16,504 nt of DNA from Campylobacterales bacterium (GCA_027081495.1 JALWKJ010000123.1:1-16504), one strand, 5' to 3'. Shown: positions 6,841 to 13,435, counted from the stretch's first letter. Made by a program: numbers and translations. The notes: generated by a model not told the origin, from the letters alone.

Positions 6841-7722
6841 TTAATAAAATCTATGACATCCGTTACAGTTTTTATCTCGAAATGTTTGCGTGTTATGGTG
6901 AACATTTTTGACATCGGGTCGGGGTCTGCTTATGACGGATCGTCTTATATGGCACTTCATACAATCATGCGGAGCGATATAATTCGAATTTTCATATATG
7001 TGGCAGCTAAGACACTCATATTCTCCCGATGATATATCGCCGGGCGCGACAGTGTCGAAAAATCCATCATAAAATCCTTCTATCGGATCGCCTATAAGAT
7101 CGTGGTGACGATCGGCGTTGGGTTCTTTTAGCGCGGGATGGGGTTGAGAGTTGTCGTCTCCATGACATCTTCGACACTCAGCTTCGTTCGGTTCGTCTTT
7201 GTATATTTTCATACCTCTTTTTCTAGGCCATTTTTGCGGGTTTAAAAATCTGTGGCAACTGACGCAGTCGCGCTTTTCAAATGTCAAGGTTGCATGATGA
7301 ACATTTTTTATGTCGGGGCGCGGCCTGCTGATAAGAGAATTTTTAGGATGGCAGGAGAGACAATCTTTTTCTACAATAGGAGTATCTCCATCATATGAAT
7401 GACAACTGACGCATTCATAACTTCCAGAAGAGATATCTCCGGGAGCAACGCTGTCATAATAACCGTTAAAAAGACCTTTTATCGGTTTTGAGACGAGTTC
7501 ATGATGAACTTGCGTAACGCTTTTTTGTAAGAGCGGGTGAGGGTGGTGTTCATCGTCTCCGTGGCATTTTCTGCAATCATCGACAGACGGTTCTCCTTCG
7601 TAGAGCTTCATGTCGGCATATGCGTTTGTAGTTATGAAAAATAGTATCGATATAAGTAAACCGGTAAATGAGAGAATCTGTTTTTTTGCGTTTGAGATTT
7701 TATTCATAGTTTTGTTTTCCAT
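6841..7722 (-). CDS. Periplasmic octaheme c-type cytochrome built from two tetraheme repeats
   Basis: 293 residues with a signal peptide ending at AYA (about residue 36) and eight CxxCH heme motifs at C50, C104, C121, C153 and C183, C237, C254, C286. The second four follow the first four at an offset of exactly 133 residues, and flanking text repeats too (APGDISSG, SRPRPD, KNVHH). It is therefore a duplicated tetraheme unit (about 38-158 and 171-291). Conserved extra histidines (62/195, 73-74/206-207, 142-143/275-276) are candidates for second axial ligands, implying mostly bis-His low-spin hemes for electron transfer. There is no membrane anchor beyond the signal. The ATG at 7707 (residue 6) has a better ribosome site (GGAAAA) than 7722. 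The redox partner is unknown; no oxidoreductase gene is adjacent. Confidence 0.92.
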   Translation of the reverse strand: MENKTMNKISNAKKQILSFTGLLISILFFITTNAYADMKLYEGEPSVDDCRKCHGDDEHHPHPLLQKSVTQVHHELVSKPIKGLFNGYYDSVAPGDISSGSYECVSCHSYDGDTPIVEKDCLSCHPKNSLISRPRPDIKNVHHATLTFEKRDCVSCHRFLNPQKWPRKRGMKIYKDEPNEAECRRCHGDDNSQPHPALKEPNADRHHDLIGDPIEGFYDGFFDTVAPGDISSGEYECLSCHIYENSNYIAPHDCMKCHIRRSVISRPRPDVKNVHHNTQTFRDKNCNGCHRFY

Positions 7723-7861
7723 TGCGATGATTTAGGTTAATAAATAATTACTATATATAGCGTAGTATTAAACAATTTTACTTAAATAATATAATGGAAT
7801 AGGTTTTTTTTCTAAAGAAATGGGTTTTTTAGTAGATTTGTTACAAATTGAAATGATAATA

Positions 7862-7878
7862 CGGCAGAAAATCTGCCG
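7862..7878 (-). terminator. Hairpin terminator after rpsU
   Basis: CGGCAGA (7862-7868) and TCTGCCG (7872-7878) form a 7-bp perfect stem with a 3-nt loop, 6 nt beyond the rpsU stop. The minus-strand tail (TATTATCATTTC) is T-rich rather than a clean T-run, so termination may be partial. The gap from here to the cytochrome start at 7722 is AT-rich and otherwise shows nothing I can support. Confidence 0.55.
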
Positions 7879-7884
7879 CAATAT

Positions 7885-8097
7885 TTATAGTCTCGATTCG
7901 TATCGTCTAAGGATATAGAGTTTTTTGAGCATTTTTTTCTTCGCTGCGATTTTCTGTTTCTTTCGCTTCTCGGTACCTGTTTCAAAAAACTTTCTTGCTC
8001 TTTTTTCGGTAACAATCAAATTTCTGTCTGTTTGCTTTTTAAACTTTCTATAAGCCTCTTCAAACGATTCGTTCGGCTTGACAACGATTCCCGGCAT
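7885..8097 (-). CDS. rpsU: 30S ribosomal protein S21
   Basis: 70 residues, the standard S21 length, highly basic. It shows the family hallmarks PNESFEEAYRKFKKQTDRN near the start and KKLYILRRYESRL at the end. S21 sits at the 30S platform beside the 3' end of 16S rRNA and helps initiation. The gene is monocistronic here, with an extended -10 promoter (8133-8141) upstream and a hairpin downstream. A short perfect hairpin in the leader ends right at the ATG and contains part of the ribosome site (AGAGGTGG). The overlapping frame at 7812-8015 on the same strand is a basic-residue artefact of this gene. Confidence 0.96.
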   Translation of the reverse strand: MPGIVVKPNESFEEAYRKFKKQTDRNLIVTEKRARKFFETGTEKRKKQKIAAKKKMLKKLYILRRYESRL

Positions 8098-8110
8098 GTG
8101 GTATCACCAC
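8098..8110 (-). promoter_or_regulatory. Leader hairpin touching the rpsU start codon
   Basis: On the minus strand GTGGT-GAT-ACCAC forms a 5-bp perfect stem with a 3-nt loop directly before the ATG. The left arm includes the 3' part of the ribosome binding site. Folding would mask it, a possible site for translational autocontrol. The stem is short and could be incidental. Confidence 0.4.
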
Positions 8111-8132
8111 CTCTCATATGAATTTGTGGGCA

Positions 8133-8141
8133 ATTATAGCA
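8133..8141 (-). promoter_or_regulatory. rpsU promoter, extended -10
   Basis: TGCTATAAT on the minus strand is a consensus TATAAT with the TGn extension. A run of seven T lies upstream near -35. It is about 36 nt from the rpsU ATG, giving a leader of roughly 30 nt. Confidence 0.68.
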
Positions 8142-8162
8142 AAATTTACTAAAAAAACGCTT

Positions 8163-8181
8163 ATTGAGTTCTCTGAAAAAT
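8163..8181. repeat. Solo arm of the structured repeat
   Basis: ATTGAGTTCTCTGAAAAAT matches the outer arm of the large repeats: 12 of 12 with the GAGTTCTCTGAA arm of copy A, and TCTGAAAAAT as in copy C. There is no complementary arm nearby and no GC-rich core. It sits 7 nt beyond the stop of the MepK-like gene and just upstream of the rpsU promoter. Probably a decayed or deleted copy. Confidence 0.55.
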
Positions 8182-8188
8182 TATAATT

Positions 8189-8731
8189 CTATTGTTTCCA
8201 GTATCGAATAGGACCGGTGTCGATATGCATAAATCCGGATCTAGGATAGTAGCCGACTCCGCCTCTTTTTAAAAAAAGCGCAAGCTTTTTTAGATCTCTT
8301 AACTGTGTTCCCGGAAGATTTATATCTATCGCTTGGGCTTTTAAATGGAAACTATTTTTTGCCACGCCTTCCGATCTTTGCCTTAACATTTCATTTGTTT
8401 TCGGCGATCTATATCCCGATATGACTTTAAAAGGTCTGTTTGTATCTCTAATAAGTTGGATACTGTATAAAAGATCGAGCAGCTTGTGATCTATCGGCTC
8501 TATATCGCCCGTCCTAAAATCTCTTAAAAAATAGTTTATTTTCTCAAACTCCGAGAGAACATAGTGATCTTTTGACCAAAAGGTAGCTTTTAAATGTTCC
8601 CCCGTGTGTATATTGTATAGTTTTATCTGTTTGTCAACCGGAATCTTCAAAGCAAAAAGCTCATACGGACTTAGAACCAATCCCGCACCCGCGACGATAC
8701 TTTTTCTTAGAAATTCTCTTCTTGCGTTCAT
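8189..8731 (-). CDS. Tat-exported MepK/YcbK-like murein endopeptidase (DUF882, M15 superfamily)
   Basis: 180 residues. The N-terminus has a twin-arginine signal (NARREFLRKSIVAGAGLVLSP), as in Escherichia coli YcbK/MepK. The M15-type domain carries SGYRSPKTN (about 105-113), the zinc site SFHLKAQAID with His129 and Asp136, and GFMHIDTG with His169. All three predicted metal ligands are present. The E. coli homologue cleaves peptidoglycan cross-links between two diaminopimelate residues; the same activity is inferred. The ATG at 8731 is preceded by AAGGG. It has no coupled neighbour: aspB ends 147 nt upstream behind a terminator, and rpsU has its own promoter. Confidence 0.9.
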   Translation of the reverse strand: MNARREFLRKSIVAGAGLVLSPYELFALKIPVDKQIKLYNIHTGEHLKATFWSKDHYVLSEFEKINYFLRDFRTGDIEPIDHKLLDLLYSIQLIRDTNRPFKVISGYRSPKTNEMLRQRSEGVAKNSFHLKAQAIDINLPGTQLRDLKKLALFLKRGGVGYYPRSGFMHIDTGPIRYWKQ

Positions 8732-8846
8732 ATTTCAACCCTTAACTTCTCTTGTATGGTGTTGTAAATATATATCGACAAATTTATGAAAAATCTTTAC
8801 TAAATGTGAAAAAATATGAAAACTAGCGGATTGGAAAATATGAAAT

Positions 8847-8866
8847 AAGCGAAATTTCTTTCGCTT
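8847..8866 (-). terminator. Terminator hairpin after aspB
   Basis: AAGCGAAA (8847-8854) and TTTCGCTT (8859-8866) form an 8-bp perfect stem with a 4-nt loop, 12 nt beyond the aspB stop. The minus-strand tail (ATTTCATATTTTCC) is T-rich. On the plus strand the stem is followed by TTT, so weak two-way activity is possible. Confidence 0.6.
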
Positions 8867-8878
8867 TTTAAGAGAGCT

Positions 8879-10045
8879 TTATTTGTAATTTTTACAAAAA
8901 TCTCTGATTCTTTTTATACCCTCTTTTATGTTCTCTTGCGATGTAGCAAAAGAGAATCTAAAATATCCTTCGCTGCCAAAACCGAGTCCCGGAACAACCG
9001 CAACCCCTTTTTGCGAGAGAAGATCTTTACAAAATCGCATCGAGTCGTTTGAAATCTTTTTTATGTTCACAAAAAGATAAAACGCTCCGTTAGGCGAAAG
9101 AACGGATAAGTTTTCATCCTGATTGAAAAGCTCTACCGCTATGTCCCTTCTTCTTTTAAACTCAAGACGCATCATCTCTATATCGGCGTCGGCTCTCGTA
9201 TCCAGTCCCGCGATAGCCGCTTTTTGGGTGATAGAATTGATATTGGAAGTGCTTTGGGATTGCAGTTTTTTCATAGCGGCGATAAGTTCGTCGTTGGGCG
9301 AAGCCAGATATCCGAATCGCCAGCCCGTCATCGCTACGGATTTACTAAGACCGTTTACGGTGACGGTTCTTTTAAACATATCTTCATTTATGCCGGCAAC
9401 CGCGGCAAACTCGCCGTCATATACCAATTTTTCATACATTTCATCGGAGACTACGGTGATGTTCGTATCTTTTAAAACATCCGACAGAGCTTCCAGTTCG
9501 CTTCGGCTATAAAGCGCTCCGGTCGGGTTTGAAGGGGTTGTTAATATAAGCATCTTCGTTTTTGGAGTGATGGCTTCTTTTAATTTTTTTGGAGTGATCT
9601 TAAAACCGTCCGAATCTTCCGTCTTTATGATAACCGATTTTCCGCCGCTATAAGTTACTAGTTCAGGGTAGGTTACCCAGTAAGGGCTTGGAATGATGAC
9701 TTCGTCTTCCTCTTCTATGAGCGCTTGAAAGAGATTAAAAAGCGAGTGTTTGGCTCCGTTGCTGGCTATGATTTGAGACGGTTTATATTCGAGATTATTG
9801 TCTCTTTTCAATTTATCCGCTATGGCGTTAAGAAGTTCGGGAATGCCCGCAACCGGCGTATATTTCGTAAAGCCCTCGTTAATGGCTTTTATCGCTTCTT
9901 CTTTTATGACTTGGGGAGTTTGAAAATCAGGCTCGCCGGCTGAAAAACTGATAACATCTTTTCCCTCTGCTTTGAGCTCGCCCGCAAGCGTAGAGATCGC
10001 GATTGTAAGTGAAGTTGAGAGTGAGTTGACTCTTTTTGTTAACAT
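8879..10045 (-). CDS. aspB: Class I aminotransferase, aspartate aminotransferase type
   Basis: About 388 residues, fold-type I PLP enzyme transferring the amino group of aspartate (or related substrates) to 2-oxoglutarate. Seen: FSAGEPDFQTP near the N-terminus, the cofactor-contact segment TTPSNPTGALYS (Asn173), SDEMYEKL with Asp201 and Tyr204, the Schiff-base Lys235 in GLSKSVAMTGWRFGY, and the C-terminal carboxylate-binding Arg in YFRFSFAT. The frame extends to 10072, but the ATG at 10045 has AAAGGG 6 nt upstream and begins MLTKRVNSLS, the usual start of Campylobacterota AspB. It has its own promoter overlapping the end of the thioredoxin gene, and a terminator. Substrate preference cannot be fixed from sequence. 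Confidence 0.94.
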   Translation of the reverse strand: MLTKRVNSLSTSLTIAISTLAGELKAEGKDVISFSAGEPDFQTPQVIKEEAIKAINEGFTKYTPVAGIPELLNAIADKLKRDNNLEYKPSQIIASNGAKHSLFNLFQALIEEEDEVIIPSPYWVTYPELVTYSGGKSVIIKTEDSDGFKITPKKLKEAITPKTKMLILTTPSNPTGALYSRSELEALSDVLKDTNITVVSDEMYEKLVYDGEFAAVAGINEDMFKRTVTVNGLSKSVAMTGWRFGYLASPNDELIAAMKKLQSQSTSNINSITQKAAIAGLDTRADADIEMMRLEFKRRRDIAVELFNQDENLSVLSPNGAFYLFVNIKKISNDSMRFCKDLLSQKGVAVVPGLGFGSEGYFRFSFATSQENIKEGIKRIRDFCKNYK

Positions 10046-10107
10046 ATAAACCCTTTGCTGTAAAGCGGACAATTTTTTGTATATCCGCAGAAAATTCCGT
10101 GTTGGTG

Positions 10108-10136
10108 ATTATATCAAATTAATGCTTGTTTGTCAT
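10108..10136 (-). promoter_or_regulatory. aspB promoter inside the end of the thioredoxin gene
   Basis: Minus-strand ATGACA (10131-10136) and TATAAT (10108-10113) are 17 nt apart, a near-consensus sigma-70 pair. The -35 lies in the last codons of the thioredoxin gene. The resulting leader contains a weak inverted repeat (GCGGA/TCCGC, 10065-10088). Confidence 0.58.
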
Positions 10137-10457
10137 TATTTCATAAGGTCGTTTTATTTTTTTTAAAAGAAGCTCAAGACTTACATTTCTTGATTCTCTG
10201 GCAAACTCTTTTGAGTCCAAAAAAACCAATATCGTCGGCATGCTAAATACGCTAAAAGAGGCGGCGATTTTCGGATGATTCGTCGCATTTATAAAAAGCT
10301 GCTCTATTTTTGAAAATTTTTCCCCAAATTCTTTCTCGACTTTTGGTTTAAGAGCTTTGCACACGCCGCATCCTGAGGCGGAAAAATAAAGCAGCACCCC
10401 ATCTTTTTCATTTATGATTTGTCGAATTTCATCAAGAGTCGTTATATCATCTCTCAT
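10119..10457 (-). CDS. Cytoplasmic thioredoxin-family protein, CGVC active site
   Basis: 112 residues with no signal peptide or membrane span. The redox motif is CGVC (Cys30, Cys33) in YFSASGCGVCKALKP, and the cis-proline loop FSMPTILVF (Pro74) is intact, so thiol-disulfide activity is expected. CGVC differs from the CGPC of housekeeping thioredoxin, and the preceding Trp is replaced by Gly. It is probably a specialised reductant. The ATG overlaps the stop of the Hsp20-like gene by 4 nt, so the two are translationally coupled. That partner is predicted to be exported while this protein is cytosolic, unless the anchor faces inward. Confidence 0.9.
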   Translation of the reverse strand: MRDDITTLDEIRQIINEKDGVLLYFSASGCGVCKALKPKVEKEFGEKFSKIEQLFINATNHPKIAASFSVFSMPTILVFLDSKEFARESRNVSLELLLKKIKRPYEIMTNKH

Positions 10458-11185
10458 TTTATCTCTTTTTTGGGAATGGTTATTTCAATAGCGAAATCTT
10501 TGTAATTAGTTTTAATTTCGTCTATTTTAGCGTCTTTTGGGAGAGAAACCAATAATTGTTCTTTTCTTCTTATCTCTTTTTTGACTACATGAGTATTTCG
10601 GTTGGACTCTTTTATGATATTTTCGTTGACTGAAATCAGCATAAAATCGCCTTTTACTTTTATATCGACGGTACTGTTTTCATCTGCGATAGGAGGAGTT
10701 TTTAAATAGTAGTGATCTTTCAAGTCGGAAAATTCGAGAGTTTTCGGAAATTTGATATTTTTGAAAAAATCTTTTAAAAAATTATCGTTTTTCGTAATCT
10801 CTTCAAACCCTTTTGCTATGTTGAACATCTCCTTTTGAAATTCGCTCACCCCCTCTTTTAACTGTTTTTGAAATTGAGATAAATTTTCGTTTATCTGTTC
10901 TTTGACTTTTGGATTGTCGAATATGTCTTTGAAGAGTTTGTTTATATCTTCTTTGATTTTCCGCTCGTCTATAACGGGTTCATTATCCGTTTGGATTTTG
11001 TTTTGAGCGCTTTTTTGGGTTTTTGCCTCTTTTTCCAACGCTTCGTCGTCAATTGTTACCGTAATTTTCGGCTCTTTGACCGCTGCTGGAGCGTTAAGCG
11101 CCTCTTTTTTGCCTAAAAGATAAGCTTGATAGGCTATTACGGCTACTAAAAAGAGTCCTACTATCGCCGCTAAATTTTTATTCAT
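10454..11185 (-). CDS. Membrane-anchored protein with a C-terminal small-heat-shock (alpha-crystallin-like) domain
   Basis: 243 residues. An N-terminal hydrophobic segment (about 5-23) is followed by a charged, Lys/Glu-rich linker and a helical, Gln/Lys/Phe-rich region (about 75-140). The last 85 residues look like an alpha-crystallin/CS beta-sandwich: STVDIKVKGDFMLISV, RRKEQLLVSLPKDAKIDEI and NYKDFAIEITIPKK. The last two match the conserved end of Hsp20 domains. No C-terminal IxI tail follows. A holdase tethered to the inner membrane is my inference; the domain call comes from pattern only. The ATG at 11185 has AGGAGA upstream. It is coupled to the thioredoxin gene, and repeat copy C lies 25 nt upstream. 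Confidence 0.72.
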   Translation of the reverse strand: MNKNLAAIVGLFLVAVIAYQAYLLGKKEALNAPAAVKEPKITVTIDDEALEKEAKTQKSAQNKIQTDNEPVIDERKIKEDINKLFKDIFDNPKVKEQINENLSQFQKQLKEGVSEFQKEMFNIAKGFEEITKNDNFLKDFFKNIKFPKTLEFSDLKDHYYLKTPPIADENSTVDIKVKGDFMLISVNENIIKESNRNTHVVKKEIRRKEQLLVSLPKDAKIDEIKTNYKDFAIEITIPKKEIK

Positions 11186-11210
11186 GACATCTCCTATATA
11201 AAAAATGAGA

Positions 11211-11325
11211 ATCTAGTCCTCTGAAAAATGATGATTCTCTCAAACGGCTTCACGGCGGGTCCCCCAAATTTTGACCCTGCCGCTGGAGATGTTGTACGAG
11301 AAGCATATTTTTCAGAGGACTAGAT
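11211..11325. repeat. Structured intergenic repeat, copy C
   Basis: The outer arms ATCTAGTCCTCTGAAAAAT (11211-11229) and 11307-11325 form a perfect 19-bp inverted repeat. After one bulged base the stem continues with 11231-11239 against 11298-11306 (8 of 9 pairs). The inner hairpin CGGCGGGTC (11253-11261) pairs with GACCC and GCCG (11273-11282, one bulged T). ACGG precedes it and AGATGTT follows (11287-11293). It lies in the gap between divergent genes, upstream of the Hsp20-like gene. It is the longest and best-paired copy. The rest of the 283-nt gap (11326-11468) is AT-rich, with no promoter I can fix confidently. Confidence 0.82.
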
Positions 11326-11468
11326 GGTATATCATACATAAAAAAGTTGAAATTGAACTCTTTTAACTTTTAAATTCCATATAAGAAAAAAATTACTATT
11401 TGACAATAAGTTCATATTCATAGCCGATTTGTTAGCATATAGGCATATTGTTTCGTGGGGAATTAGAT

Positions 11469-11969
11469 ATGTATAAAAAGGTAGGATTTTTCTTTTGCGC
11501 AAATCTGCTTATGCTGCTTATGGTCGGATGCGGCGATTCTCAAAGAGATGAAGATAAACGAAATGTTTTAAATGTCCAATCGCCAAAGAACACAAGTAAA
11601 AATCTAAATGAAAAAAACTTCGTAAATATCGCAAAATATCATTATATCAGAGAGTTGGCGTACGGAAATGTAAAAAGAGCTCCGATTTCCGGTGATAGCG
11701 TCGTGATGAGAAAACTGCGCGCTATGGACAAAAAGAATCAAAAGGGAGTTTTTTATGTAAAAACGATCAAATCTCCTCAAAATTTTATTCACTATATGCG
11801 TATAAAATGCGACGGCGCCGTCGTTCATATAGAATCCGATATCGATAAAAAAAGGGTAACCGTAAAATATACAGCCGACAAAAAAGTAATTGTCAAAGAT
11901 TTTGATCTGGCGTCGTTTACCGATACCGGCGTAAATATAAAAGATGCCGAAAACGGAGAGAAAATATGA
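11469..11969 (+). CDS. Predicted lipoprotein of unknown function
   Basis: 166 residues. The signal peptide has a hydrophobic core and a lipobox-like LLMVGC, then GDSQ, so a lipid-anchored envelope protein is likely. The mature part is basic, with no recognisable domain; the second half (VVHIESDIDKKRVTVKYTA, KVIVKDFDL) has alternating hydrophobics typical of beta-strands. The frame is open to a TTG at 11448, but the ATG at 11469 has GGGG 9 nt upstream and starts the signal peptide. Its stop overlaps the ATG of the next gene (ATGA), so the two exported proteins are probably made together and may form a surface complex. Confidence 0.78.
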   Translation: MYKKVGFFFCANLLMLLMVGCGDSQRDEDKRNVLNVQSPKNTSKNLNEKNFVNIAKYHYIRELAYGNVKRAPISGDSVVMRKLRAMDKKNQKGVFYVKTIKSPQNFIHYMRIKCDGAVVHIESDIDKKRVTVKYTADKKVIVKDFDLASFTDTGVNIKDAENGEKI

Positions 11970-13405
11970 AATTTTTGATGATATTGGCGCTTTTTTTATT
12001 ATCGGCTGAAGCGGCGGATATAAGCGTTTTGAAAAAAGAGTATTCCAAAAACGAAAAAATCACCGTAAAAGTTACGCAAGTAGATGGAAAGTCAAACAAT
12101 TGGGTCGGAATATTCCACAAAGGAGATCAAAACTCGTGGTCGAATGTAGTTTTAGACAACTGGTTTTACGACAAAAACGCCACGCTTGTTTTTAATCCGC
12201 TTGAAGCGGGAGAGTATGAGGCTAGACTTTTTTACGACGATACCGTAAATCCGGCGATAAAGAGCGCTTCCTTCGTCGTCAAGGGCGATCCTTTGAAATT
12301 TATAAGTTCTAAAAATAGTTATGATAAAAACGAGAGTATCAAAATAGTCTATGAGAATATAACAGGCAGAAAAAACAATTGGATAGGAGTATTCAAAAAG
12401 GGAGCGCAAAACGAGTGGTATGAAGTGTTGCAAGATTTTTGGTTGAAAAATAAAAAAGGCGAGGCGGTGTTTAAGCCGTTGCCCGCGGGCAAATACGAAG
12501 CAAGACTTTTTTACGACGACTCTTTAAAACAGGAGGCTGTCGTCTCTTTTAGCGTAAAAGAGCAACCCGTATCCATAAGCGCGACTAAAAAGATATACAA
12601 AGAGAACGAGCCGATTTACATCGATGTTAAAAATGTTCAGGGCGTTAGAGACAACTGGGTAGGGATCTATGAAAAGGGCGCTTCAGAAAATTGGTATAGC
12701 GTTATAGCCGAAAACTGGTTTTACGAAAGCGACGCAAAGTTAAAATTTAGCCCGCTTTTACCCGGAGAGTACGAGGCTAGACTTTGTTATAACGGCTCTT
12801 TGAAGCCCGAAGTGGTTGCCGAATTTAGTGTCGAAGCCATTGAAACGGATCTTCCTCCCACCTTATATGAAGATGCTCAAGACGGTACGACAAAGGGGTG
12901 GATTACGATGGAAGGACCCTATAAAGTCGAAAATCGTTTTACGGGAGGAAGTAGAACGATTTTCGGCAAAGCCGCCTGGCGCGGACATAATGGAGAAAGA
13001 TATACATACAATGCCGGATGGTATATGTTAAAAAACGACGATTTGACCCCATGGAACAATACGAGACAACATATTTTGGATCTCGATGTTCATGGATATA
13101 CGGCTTGCTATCAGGTGGGAGTAGAAGTTAAAACGAAGCTGGGATATAGGGGTATCTATTTTAGTCTCTGGTTTGGAAGAAACGGTTGGGGACCCCAAAA
13201 GTCGGTATATAACGGATATACCGAGCTTGTCTATCCTTTGTCTATCGAGTATCTAAGAGAGGGATGGCATCATCTTCGAATAGATCTTCAAAAGAAGCTT
13301 GAAATTCTTGAACCGGGTAATAAAATATTATCCGTTGAAGCTTTTATATTAAACGGTCAAACCGCCGACGGGGCGATAGATAACATAAAACTACTCTCAA
13401 AGTAG
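11966..13405 (+). CDS. Secreted protein with three Ig-like repeats and a C-terminal beta-sandwich-like domain
   Basis: 479 residues with a cleavable signal (MKFLMILALFLLSAEAA). Three tandem modules of about 92 residues follow (roughly 18-106, 109-198, 201-290). Each has a strand opening like YxKNExI, an (N/D)NW(V/I)G(I/V)(F/Y) centre at W46, W139 and W231, a downstream W-F/L-Y motif and the closing PLxxGxYEARLxY. These look like Ig/Fn3-type beta-sandwiches. The last 180 residues (GWITMEGPYKVENRF to ADGAIDNIKLL) are rich in Trp, Tyr and Gly and resemble carbohydrate-binding jelly rolls; this is inference. No catalytic motif is visible. Binding or adhesion is the likeliest role. It is coupled to the upstream lipoprotein. 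Confidence 0.85.
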   Translation: MKFLMILALFLLSAEAADISVLKKEYSKNEKITVKVTQVDGKSNNWVGIFHKGDQNSWSNVVLDNWFYDKNATLVFNPLEAGEYEARLFYDDTVNPAIKSASFVVKGDPLKFISSKNSYDKNESIKIVYENITGRKNNWIGVFKKGAQNEWYEVLQDFWLKNKKGEAVFKPLPAGKYEARLFYDDSLKQEAVVSFSVKEQPVSISATKKIYKENEPIYIDVKNVQGVRDNWVGIYEKGASENWYSVIAENWFYESDAKLKFSPLLPGEYEARLCYNGSLKPEVVAEFSVEAIETDLPPTLYEDAQDGTTKGWITMEGPYKVENRFTGGSRTIFGKAAWRGHNGERYTYNAGWYMLKNDDLTPWNNTRQHILDLDVHGYTACYQVGVEVKTKLGYRGIYFSLWFGRNGWGPQKSVYNGYTELVYPLSIEYLREGWHHLRIDLQKKLEILEPGNKILSVEAFILNGQTADGAIDNIKLLSK

Positions 13406-13407
13406 TC

Positions 13408-13435
13408 TTGAGTCCTCTTTTTCCAAAGGACTCAA
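13408..13435. terminator. Hairpin between convergent genes, overlapping the pgpA stop
   Basis: TTGAGTCCT (13408-13416) and AGGACTCAA (13427-13435) form a 9-bp perfect stem with a 10-nt loop. It begins 2 nt after the plus-strand stop at 13405 and contains the TGA stop of pgpA (13432-13434). The position suits a shared terminator for both convergent transcripts, but only a short TTT follows on the plus strand. The arm matches the inverted repeat at 961-1001. Confidence 0.6.

Noticed and set aside
7812..8015. Minus-strand frame overlapping rpsU
   Set aside because: Out-of-frame shadow of S21 that starts inside the gene and runs through its terminator.
8732..8878. AT-rich gap before the MepK-like gene searched for RNA genes
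   Set aside because: Apart from the aspB terminator no tRNA-like fold, conserved core or clear promoter was found.
11211..11325. Repeat copies as ordinary transposon remnants or MITEs with target duplications
   Set aside because: No flanking direct repeats are visible at any copy and there is no transposase fragment; arms differ between copies while staying paired. A MITE-like origin is not fully excluded.
11400..11405. TTGACA as a -35 box for the lipoprotein gene
   Set aside because: No acceptable -10 hexamer at 16-18 nt spacing; probably chance in AT-rich DNA.
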